The notes under the pieces: model-generated
Told to the model about the DNA's origin: nothing
Seen by the model: only the letters and a program-made list of their open reading frames with translations
Databases searched by the model: none
Program-made: the position numbers and the translations under genes
Source of the DNA: Caprella mutica
Lineage: Eukaryota > Arthropoda > Malacostraca > Amphipoda > Caprellidae
Assembly (NCBI GenBank): GCA_947561585.1
Contig: CANNZV010000326.1
Location: 307,710 to 371,709, forward strand
Reading direction: 5' to 3'
DNA: 64,000 nt
In this document: positions 10,874 to 22,600 of the stretch, one piece after another
Layout of the letters: each line of letters starts with the position of its first letter
How positions within the stretch are numbered: the first letter of the stretch is position 1

Positions 10874-12500
10874 GAGCTAGGACATTGGGGCACTTAAAAA
10901 AGAGCAGTAGTAGCGGTCAAAACGAGCACTTGTAGCGCTATAAATGTGCAGTAAGAGCGATAGAAAAGAGCATTTGGGGCACTTATCGGGGCATTTGGGG
11001 CACTTATCGGAGCATTTGAAGCACTTATCAGTGCATTCGGGAACAGTTATTTGTGCATTTGAGGCAGTTTTTGAAGTGTTTCATGCACCGAAATAAAAAG
11101 CGTGTTACTTATCAAAGTAAGAATTTTAACGAGGTTTTGTTTTTTGAAGAGTTTTTGGATGAAATATACACAAGAATTATCTTTAATTTTTATCGATAAA
11201 TAATTCATTTTGAAAGGCTCAAAAGTATTGTGCAATACTTGAAAAAACATAAGAAAAAGAACAATAAATGTTGAAACCAAAACGAACGTATGCAGTATAT
11301 ATAATAATTGGAATCTATATTGAGTCTATAATGTTACAGAAAATTCTTGCATCACATGTTGTTGAAGTTTGGTAAGAATGTGAAAGTTAACCCATATTAA
11401 CAAGATAAAACCATTACTTCTTTAACATTTTTTTGACCCTTCATCGTCTATCTGAGACCAAATATTTCAATAAAAAGAATAATCTCTACTTCTGTGGAAG
11501 TAACAGGGGCACTATAGCATAGCGGGAAACATCTTAGGGAGTCAATTCGGGAAATATTTCAGTCTGGTTTCTTCACTACGCCTTGCAATACATTCAACCC
11601 AGTATTTACTTACTCAAACAAATGTACGAAAAAATAAGGTATGTAAAATAAAACAAAGATATTTGTAACTAAATAGATATGAATTACGAGAAAATCTAGG
11701 GTTACTATTAGAATAGTTACACCTCTTTTTAATTTTTATAGAACTTTTCTAATCAAAGAAAATGTATAAGAAAAGGGTAACAAAATTAAATCATTAAAAA
11801 AACTGAACAACAATACATTAACTCATTAAGTGAATATAATCAAATTAATCAATGCATGACTAGATTGATGGTAGACATAGAATATATTTGTTAATCCATA
11901 TAATTTAAAGATGTCATTGTAAGAGTTACATGGCCCTTATAGAACGGATATTTTTTGCACGAGCTTTACCTGTAATATGATTTCTCTTCAACATTTGAAA
12001 TTAGTTTACTATCAAAAAATAAATACGGATACAATTTCTTTGACTGTACCTAGGCAATAGGACACAAACACATACCCTGGTATTTCACTGAAGCTATCTC
12101 TCTATCAATATCAAATTCGTATTTTAATCTATTTTTAGTTTAAGTATATTTATACGAACTAATTATTGGCAATATGAAAGATGGTGAAAGAAATGTATGA
12201 ATTATTAATGTTACCTAAATAAACAGTCTCAGCAATCACTGGCAGATAACTATGTGAAATTAGCTCGACCATTCACGTTTAAGCTCTATGAACCATTAAA
12301 TACACTTAAAAGTGCAGTTGTCCACCCGGTAAGAATGATACAGTTATTTGACATTACTCAATCTTGGTGCGCAATAGAAGTCAACCAGAGTACATATGGA
12401 GCATTTTGGGGCGTTTTGAGCATTTTGGGGCGTTTATAGCGTTTGGAGCATTATGAGCGCTAGTGGCATTTAACTTATAAATGCCCCAATGTCCGAGCCT
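10874..12500. mobile_element. 1.6-kb inverted-repeat element with GGGGCATTT minisatellite ends
   Basis: The left end is GAGCTAGGACATTGGGGCAC, and the right end read inward is AGGCTCGGACATTGGGGCAT. Both sides carry the 12-bp direct repeat TAATAATCATTA (10862-10873 and 12501-12512), the expected mark of insertion, although longer than the usual 8 bp of hAT elements. Inside each end are short tandem units of the type GGGGCATTTGGGGCACTTAT (10970-11040) and CATTTTGGGGCGTTT (12403-12450). No transposase is visible, so it is non-autonomous. Confidence 0.75.
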
Positions 12501-12864
12501 TAATAATCATTAATTCACTTTTATTTCAATTGGTATCCATGATAAAGTCTAAGTATCTAAGTATCTATTAACTACTCACCTATACTGACTGAGAGTTAAG
12601 CTATGGATGGATTTTAAAATATTTAATAAATGCACGAATTTAAATTTTCATCAGTCACAAACACTGAAAGACTGTATATTATTAATATGCTTATATAGTA
12701 CTGTAACTCTAAAAAAAATTATTTCTATAACTCATAGAAAATGAGATGTGTAATCAAGGAGTGACAATTATATATTTCTTGTTACTCTTCTTCGCTTTAG
12801 TTACAGTTTGGTAACTAAACTGTGTCGTGATTTGGTAATTAAAGCGGAGGATGCCTGCATACGT

Positions 12865-13052
12865 ATAGTGACTGCATTCACGGAGTAGCTTTTCTGCATC
12901 CATGAACATCGTCATTACTGGTGGTAGGTAACTTTGTTCATGGAGTCAATTCCTTCATTTGTCTTTTTCCATATCCATTGTATTTAATTTCCTTTTCATA
13001 TAAGCGATATTGCCTTTGGTTCCAAGCAAACGTTAAACTCCTAAATTAATTG
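12865..13052 (+). mobile_element. SINE-like repeat, 3' part
   Basis: It shares 'gtgactgcattcacggagtagcttttctgcatccatga', 'tgtatttaatttccttttc' and 'tttggttcc' with the complete copy at 27328-27830 and ends with AACGTTAAACTCCTAAAT, a decayed version of that copy's 3' end. Confidence 0.65.
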
Positions 13053-13639
13053 AAGCTAATTTACAATTATTTGCTACAGGTGCATCCTAGTCAGTGTCAG
13101 ATAGGCTGATAACTACTGGAAGTTTAGAATCACGCTCTATACCCCTTTAGTGCAAAATAGTTCGCAAGTCATCACTATAACATCTAGTTTTAAAATATTT
13201 ATGCACTTTTGTGTGCTAAGTGTGTTATTCTTAGGTCTTAATCTCTGCAATTTTATCATAGGCAGTTATTCAATTTTGTCAGTGACTTTTCATTAATATT
13301 ATAACCAGTGGCCGAATGGTGATGGTAGATTGTATTTACCCCATGCATTGCATTTTTCTTTACTTTTAATACTGAAGCGGATGTTTAAAAAAATTATCTT
13401 TCTCTCCTAGAAATATTTTTATATTGGTATTCAACACAGGAGATGAAATATACCAAACGAACAGAGTAGATCTGAATCAAAACATTCCCAAGAAAATCTA
13501 GCCTCTAAATAAACCAATATGAGTAAGTAATACACATATTAATGAATTATTGTGCAAATTAAAATATTTTTATAAGGCTTACTATTGAAATTTGGTTTGT
13601 CCCGAAAATTATTTTTCAGAGTTCTTCTCTCGTATTTTG
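13053..13639. promoter_or_regulatory. Upstream region of the P4H-like gene; no clear element
   Basis: This stretch lies directly 5' of the first coding exon. A good acceptor (ATTATTTTTCAG ending at 13619) lies 20 bp before the chosen start codon, so the first coding exon may be joined to an untranslated upstream exon that I could not place. No TATA box or initiator can be defended. Confidence 0.3.
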
Positions 13640-16600
13640 ATGTTGATGTTCTCTTTCATTTGGATGATGTTGTTGTATAAAAGAGTTGTTTCCCGCCACA
13701 TCGATGTGAAAACTACAGACATCAGTACTGTGATTACTACTCCAAAGTGTAAAGTTGAAAGAGAATTTCCAACTTTTTCCATTCGGCAATCTTCCAATGT
13801 CACTATGAAAGGTGTAACCACGCCACGAGAGAAAGTTTCCATTATACCATTACTAGCTGAACTTTCTGATTATGACAATAGGCTCAATAATTTATACAAG
13901 GAAGATGAACTCAACTCAAAAGTGTAAGTTGAAATCAAATATGCCTTCATATTTTTTACCATTTAAGATAGTTTCATATAGTTTTATTTCAGTTTTGAAG
14001 ATTACTTTACAAGTAAGAGTGTATCAAATCACCGAATAGAGGAATTAGGATTTCAAAATGGAGAGATCAATCCTATCGGCATCGAAGAGCTTATAGAAAG
14101 AACGGATAGTGATAGAGGAACCTGTGAGTTGGCCGCTAAAAGAATTTTGTTTTACCAATTGAAGAGTTTGCATATTCAATTCCCAAATCTATTTTTACAG
14201 ATTTAGAGGGTGGCACTGCAGTTCAAATTCGTAGGCTTGAATATCGAAGATATAATTGGGCTAGTTTAGTTGCTCTTAGGGGAGTGTTGGATGACTTCTT
14301 CTCTACACTGTTCGAATCCCTTACATACTATGGTATAAAACCGCAATCTCTTACCAGTGGCAAAATTGGTCCATATCAAATGGAGACAAGTAAGTGTTAT
14401 ATAGAAAACATGTCAATTAGTTTCAATTGGTTCGCTGCTAATTATAAATTAAATTTTCATTGTTTTTTTATCGATAATAATATTGCAATCTGAAATTTGT
14501 CAGAAATTAATTTAAAGTATTTTAGAAAGTTCATTCTCATTTATTATCAATTTATTTGGAGTAACGATTGACCAGTTTTGGCCAATAATTACTATATTTT
14601 TATACATTATAATAATTACAGTGTTCATCATTCTTAATGTAAATGTAATATTCTTTAAATACTAGACATCAAAATGCATCGTAATATATGTGAATCGGTC
14701 CTAACGGATCCTTTCAAATTTTATAGGCTGGAGATGATTTAAAAGAAGAAATATTTAAGCATTGCACTTGTATATATTGCATTTTTTAAATGCTTTATAT
14801 ATCAGACATTCCCTGGTAAGTGATTGCATTCACGGAGTAGCTTTTCTTCATTATTATTACCCTCATATCTCGAAAAGTAAATTAGTTTCTACAAAAAAAG
14901 GTCTTGATTTTCGGACTCTAGGTACTAAAGTACATGGAAAAAATTCATTTAAATTAAATTTGGTGGGGGTTGTGAAATGGGAAAGATCTGTTTTTTATAT
15001 CATGGATACAGGGTAGCTCATTTTGCTCATAGAGCCAATTTCCTTTTGTGTCTACTTTCATTCTTTTGTATCCAATTTTCTATATACATCAGTGTATTCT
15101 CTTTGATTCCGAATAAGATGACAAATCCCTTAGTATTTTCTTATTCTTTATTCTGGTTTTGCTTCGGAGGCTACTTACAGTGGCCATCCAGTTACTACTT
15201 TATAGGTCCTCTCCACTCTAATTTATTATTACTCTATTCATTAGCCTTGATTAGAGCTAAGGTTGCGCATTACAAAACTACAAACCATTTCATATTTGTT
15301 TTTATATTTGTACCATAATATGTAGTTTAAGTTATTTGTGTGATTTCCTTTCTAACTTCAGAATTTAAAGCTAAGAAAAAGAATCCTTTGAATCTTGAAA
15401 AATTCAAAACTATATATTCAAAACTCAAATCGAATTATTGCTAGAATATTCGTCCTAATGCTTTAAAATTTCATATGAAACATATGAGCTCTATCTGAAA
15501 ATACGCGCACAATTTCAATAATGTGTGTTTTGTACTCTTTATATGAAATTAAGGATTAAGATAACTTGTTCTTGCCTACCCTTATATTTTGGCCACTACT
15601 GTAGTTTAAATTTACCTCAAATAATATTGCATTTTTTTTAAAGAGTTCTCCCTCTAGCGGTAATATAGGTAACTAATAAAGAAAACAATCTGATGCAACA
15701 GGTGAAGACATTTCTATTATTCCATAGAAAACGTAAAAGCATAATTAATTATTGGTAAATTATACTGAATTGAAAAATGAATAAATCACTACTCAATACA
15801 GTATAATATTATGTGGTTTTCTTGAATGAATGTAATGATATATGAAGATACGCCCAATGAAATAAATTTCTATATTCCTATGGAGGTCTTTCCTCTTGCT
15901 ATTTGGGTGCACTTTATCCTCCTTAATTTAATTTTCAAGTTGTCAATCACCAACAAATCATCGCCTGACGACGAGCTAGACACTTTACGTACCATATGGC
16001 ACTAACAACGTCACAACTCACCAGTTGATTCGCAACTACCTGCTTTCCTGCGTTTTCTGGGGACACCTTCCCGTGCTGGTTTCCGGTCGTACCAGCAGAC
16101 AACCACAACCTGCTTTCTCTCTGTGTGCACCATTAGTCAGAAAATTTATCTTTTTTTTTCCTAGGTCTGTCGGAACCCTTTTTCAAATGGCGGATGCGTG
16201 AACACGCTATCTATGGCTACATCAAAAAGGTGAGACAATGTGTTTTTGTAAAATTCCGATTTATTAAATTAGATATGTTACACTATTAGTAATTTACATT
16301 GATGAACAAAGTTGAATAACTAATTTCAAACAGGTAAAAGTCTTGCTCCTAATTTTTCCTATTTAATCGCCAAACGCCATTTGCAGAATTCCAAAGTAGA
16401 AAAGCAAGCTGAAATAAAATTATAACTGAAATGGGAATTTTTTTTACATGAAAAAGATGCGTCCCACTTGCGATGAATTTACTCCTAGACTTGAATACTG
16501 CAATAGCTCTATTCTGAAGAAGTCTTTGTAGAAGACAAAAACTTATTATTTAGATTATATATTGTTTGTTGTCAATTTTACGCTAAGGTTTTGCTCTTAG

Positions 16601-19600
16601 ATTTTTGATTAGGTAGACTTTTAAGGTTCATTATATTTCAAGCACCACTGGTGGTAGTGAGCCCTTTTCGTCACATTCCTTGGTAAGTGACTGACTGCAT
16701 CCACAGACTAGTCTCTGCGTCCATATGATAGTCATAGACTGGTGGTAGGTGACTTTCATAATGGAGAAACTTTTATTTTTGACTGCTTCTTCCAGTCTCT
16801 TGTCTTTAATGTTCTTTTGACTTTTAACACCTAAATTAATATCGTAAAAATGAAACTCTTTCATTTGGTTATTCTTCTCCTTGGAAATCAAAATTGACCT
16901 TTGAATTTTAATATATAGATATAAAAAAAATTTACTATAATTCTGAAACTTCCCATATAACCATACTCTATCGTTCCTTCAGTTATTTGTCTATATTTCA
17001 ATATTTGATATGCAGATAGCATACTATATAAATGGCAGAATAGCTTTTAATATCGAAAATACATCTAGAATTTTATTCCTCTAAATAAATACAATAAAAT
17101 CAATATTTAATATTTTATTTCAGGACAGAAGACTGTGTGAAAAGATCTTTGAACCTGTGAGTACCTTCTTAATAACCAGTCTGAGAGATGAAATAAATAC
17201 ATGAATTTTGCCAAAATTTAATGTTAGCGTAAAAAATTTCCCTTGCATTGCCCGATAGCCAATAGGTTATACATAAAAAAATATCCTACTACAGTAGAAC
17301 TCTTCTATTGTGGACTCCTATGTAGTGAATGTAGAGTCCTGAATAAGGAAAGTACCCCGAGTAGTGTAAAAAAATTCTTTAGTCTGCCATTAAATGGCCC
17401 TCAGTTTTCCAAAACTTATGCCCATTCATGGGAGACTTAAGAAAATTTGTTCACTATTCACGGAAAATTTCTTACCAAGGACTCTAGATTCACACTAGAA
17501 GAGTTCTACTCCATAGAAAATAGAAGGGAATATGATTCCTCGTTATGAAATGGATCTGAAATTTTTCTGCATGATTCACCAGATGGTTAATAGTTTGGTT
17601 CCTATCCTCTTTAGCTCTTTCTATACTCTTCCAAACCTCTTCTTTTCCTTAGGAGTTGAAGCACCCTTTGACTTGTGGAGTGTACCATTTCGAAGACCCG
17701 TGGCTTTATCTCCAGCCTGTGAAATTCGAGAGGATCAGTGAGGACCCACATATTACGATGTATTATGACGTTTTAGTCGAGAAAGAGAAGCAATTTCCTA
17801 AAAAACTGCAGGTAATCAATTTTTGGACTTAAAAGTGATACACTTGAAGAGTTTCTCTATCCATCGAATTTAGAACTTTTAGGATTTGATTGAATTATCG
17901 TAACGTTATTTGAATTGTGAACCTATCAAAATTAAAAAAAAAATCTTAAAATGAACCGATGAAATATTATAATTCAATCACAATGTCTAGTATGTATAGT
18001 TCAGTTACTAAGTCTCGATGGCTTAATTCGTACATAGAACATCATGTATTCACTATTCATGTCCAATCCGTGTTCAATCTAATACTAAAACTTTCTAAAT
18101 CATTTTTCTCTATGTTTAAATAAATCTTGCCCAGTAAAGGTGTTCAGACCTCATTTATTATAAACTCTTCATTTTCCTCTTTCATACACGAGAGTGCAGC
18201 CTCCTATTATTGTATCCCTAAAGCCTTCTCCACGCGGGGCGTTTCTTTTCTACAAAAATGCAGCATGAAAAAATTCCTAATTTTTAGCGGACATAAAAAA
18301 CAAAAGCGTTAAATCAGTCGTAGCGTTTCCCATGCATCATTTTCTCATGCCACAGCAAAGATTATAGTGAATGAGAAGACGCTAAGACATAACAAATATA
18401 TTGTTTTGTATGTCCGCTTTGTTTGGGTCCTTAATCACGCTGCATTTTTGTTACTACGGCATGAAAAAAACGACCCGTGTGAAATAGTCCTATGTGAGAA
18501 TAGTCTTCTTTCACAGTAACTGCTATCAAAGAAAAAGTCTCCGTATTATCAAATCAGTTTTCCTAATTTCCTTTTTTTTTGTCGTCGTGAACACAGACCG
18601 ATTTTAAAGTATCTACAAGCATTACAATTATTAAAGTTTATTTTTGGAAATATGAAATTAGTAACAGTGAAAAAAATCATGACTGATACTCTTTCCATTA
18701 ACTGTACATGCATGCTCTTATGCCACCATTAATATAAAGCTAATCGATAACATCTTCCAGTTCATTTATTCTCTTTACTTCGTCCATATACCATATATCT
18801 TCCGGTGCCGGTGCCTACCGTTCCTTGCACCCTTTGATAAATTTACTAATTTGTGGGTGCAAGATTGCATAAATTGAAACGTCTCCTTATTTCTCTCTAT
18901 CATGTTGGTTACATTGCTGTTGATATTTTTCAATTAATAAATTTTAAATAGAAATTAAATTATAATAGTAGGTACAATTATTAATTCAGCAATGAGTACA
19001 ATATCAAAAATTTGCTATGTATTCGGTTTTAGCAACCAAATTATCAATAAACCAAATACACAACTATTGTATTCCAAATTGCAGGCCTTGAAACACTTGG
19101 AAAAGGAAGAATTTAGCTTTGGATCCGTCTACTACAAGGTAATATACAAGTTATTCGATGTTTTCCCCTTGGATTGTTTGTAGATAACCAGTTACTATAA
19201 TTTCCCTTAACTCCCTCCCTTTCTCCAGATACCAAACCCTGCAGAATACATGCCTATTTCACAGCGCTACATTAATGCAATAACCAATGGCAAACTGTCT
19301 ATGGAAGACCTTAGGGTAAGCAAGTATTAATTTTACAGTGGGCTAAAAACAATATACTCTTTCCCTTTGTCTCTTTACAATCATTTTGAACATATATAAA
19401 TATTGGTAGCTACTTTAGCACCATATGTTGATTTTTTTTTCTGCGACCCAATAGGAGCGCATGAAGTACGTCTCAAAATTGTTGAAATATCCCATTATTC
19501 CTTCTTATATATTGCTATATATATTTTCACTATTGGATATTTTCGTTACAGATTGAAGGAACTTCCATTGGATACGCTAGAAAGTTTCCAGCAGAATCTG

Positions 19601-22600
19601 CGGTTATTGACATGGTTGGTACTACAATAATATAGTCTATCTATTCGAAATTAACTTGCTCACTTGTAAAAAAATATCGTATTTTCTTTTTCAGGCTAAT
19701 AAGGACAAGTTTAAGTTCTTAAGGGGACAAGTATGGACAATATTTGTGAGTATTGAATTTTATGCCTTCATTTAAAAATACAAGTATTCTCATTTAATTC
19801 ACAATCAAAAGTCTGGTAAGATGTGTTCCGATTTATTAGAAGACTTCATGTCGTCAATCAGAGATGAAAAAAGGAATTTTTTGTTTGGTGTCTACCACCA
19901 AATATAATTTCAATTGCTATATTCTCATGTATTTTTGTCCAAAGAATTCAAAAATTATTACAGTTTTTTTTTTGTGAAAACTAATATAATTATTTTGAGC
20001 TATGAGTGTTTGCAAGTTATATATTCTCTATATATTCGTGACCGGTAATGGTTATTGTTTGTTTGCACACTACTTTTGACTACATAGCTGTTCGGATTGC
20101 TTTGATATAAGTTCTGATAAATTTTTGATAGAAATCGATAGTTGAAGTTCGTCATTTTGAAAGCCTGGTCACACTGCAAGAATTTTGCTGGAGCGTTCCT
20201 GAAGCAGGGAGATAAATTCATCACCGCTTGTTACCGTTCCCCAGAAGTTGACCCCCGTTCAGGTAACTCCAAATGCGTTCGACCATAGATTAGGGTTATT
20301 CCTAATGCTCGAATAATTTGAGATTTACAAACTAATAAGAGCGGTGAGGAGCAGTAATTTTTCGCTCCGGCAAAGTTCACCACCGCTCCGGCAACGTCCA
20401 GTCAAAGCTTGGCATCGGTAGACGCAAGTTCGTGGACGTTTGAGTCCGCTAGTTTAACTCAGGAATCCTAAACGCTGGACTCGCCACTTCTTTGCCAGCT
20501 TTGTCCAAGCAGCTATTAAACTGTGATTAAATTTTGGTAGAGCGATTGGAATCTTTTTACGCTTGGACAAGAGATTGCTGGAATTGTGTCTGTCGTTGAA
20601 GTAGCGATCCATTGCGGTGATGAACTTTGGTTTGGCTTGGCGTTGTTATGGAAGTCGCACAGCTCCATACCGCTAAGCCAAATCTTTCTACCTCAAGCTA
20701 CTGTTCAAGTCAACGCTATAGCAACACTGACTTCAGCAATCCCTTTTTCTATTCTGTGCGCGGAAAACTAACAATTTATTACAAAATAGGAAAAATCGAA
20801 AACACGTTTAACGGTAGTGGAGATGCCAGCGTCCACGAATATGCGTCTAGCGGTGCTAAATTTTGACTTTGTTTTGATGGAGCGGTGGTGAACTTTGCCA
20901 GAACTGAAAATTGCCAAAACTGAAAATTGCCCCTTTTCACACCGTTCGCAATATTTTGTGCAGTTCTAAACTTTCGAAGCGTTGACAGGGATTCAGAGAT
21001 AACCTAGCGCATACGGCGTTGCTCTAACGGGGACCAACTTCTGTGAACTGTAAAGAGCGGTATTTTTTTCACCGCTCAAAGAACGCCCCCAACAAAAGTT
21101 TAGTGATGTGACCGGGCCCTGGCCCCCGGGGATTCAGTAGCGCATTTTAATTTACTAAGAGGTGATATTACCGGGCTGCCGTCAATTTACCTAGAGACCT
21201 ACCTTTAAAGGGTGTCCCAAAAAAAAACGATACCCAAATTTCAAAGGCTGTAATTCAAAAGCTATTAAACTTATAAAAAATTTGAAAATCACATTTTGTT
21301 TATCAACATTAATTCCATATCTGTACAAAATTTTAGATGAATATATCCAACCGTTTTCTTTATGCAGTATTTTTAGTGACTGATACCAAAAACCTGTTTG
21401 CGCACTTTCGGTTTAACTCCGAATTTTAGTATATTAAAACCATGTTTTTAATAACTTTCAACAGTTTATTAAAATTGCTTATTAAAAAACTGTTATTATA
21501 CCAATAAAAGGCGTTCTTAATTATTAATATGCAATCCAAAAAAAACAATCAAACTGTTCCTCCTATTAATCGTTTCAGGCAATCTGGTGGGCCATTCGAT
21601 ACGATGATTCAGGGCGATAATGCGTATTGCCGAATAGCTCATTTAGTTTTCCTTACAGCAACAGTTCTGAACCCGTCCTGAACCAACCAGGTTCGATTGA
21701 TGCTGTTCCCATGTATTTATCGAAGTTTTGGAACGATTCTATCATTTATTAGATCAAGGTATTTATCTCCATTCAAATTGTTTTTGTAAAAATAAGGACA
21801 GACGATACGGCCAAGTCGGCCATTGGTTCCTAGTCCTATCCACACACCGACTTTCTCTCACGATATTCTTACGTCAAAGTTGAAAGTAAGAGGTTGGTTC
21901 TTCAGTGAATACGTGCGAACGTTATGATAATTTATTTTGCCATTCAAATGAAAAGTGGTCTCATCAGCAACCACATTATCATCTACAAACCGGACATTTC
22001 TTTGCTAAAACCAATGAGCTAAATTCAGAGCCGAGGAAGATCTGTATTTAGGTGTTTGTTTCGCTCGTACATCTTGTAAGGATGTCACTTCAAATTTAAG
22101 GTTACAAATCTGTTGAATGTATATTTAGTAAGATGTAATCCACTTTGTATTACAGTGATTTGCAAATTTTCTATAAGTGCTTCTTGAACAATTCGAACTG
22201 TGAAATAAGTGTTTTACTGAAAGTGCGCAAGCAGGTTTTTGGTATCGGTCACTAAGAATACAGCTAAAAGAAAACCGTTCAATCGATTCATCTAATATTT
22301 TGTACGGAGATAGAACAAATGTTAAGAAATAAAATGTGATTTTCCAATTTTTTGTAAGTCTAATAGTTTCTGAATTACAGCCTTTGAAATTTGGGTATCG
22401 GTTTTTTTGGGACACTTTTTTAATAGTATCACTTATAAAACGCAAAGTTTCTAATCTCTACTCATTTGAAGAATCTCTACATAGATGGCCGAAATGTAGT
22501 TTGTTGTATCTGTTTGTTTGTTTACTGCACACTTCATGATTTTTTCATAAGTTTACCGAGAGTTCGTATACACATTTATCAGTATTGAAGTTCAGAGTTA

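Noticed and set aside
13592..13639. Extending the P4H-like protein upstream from a TTG at 13592
   Set aside because: It is not an ATG; the ATG at 13640 gives a signal-like N-terminus, and a splice acceptor lies between them.
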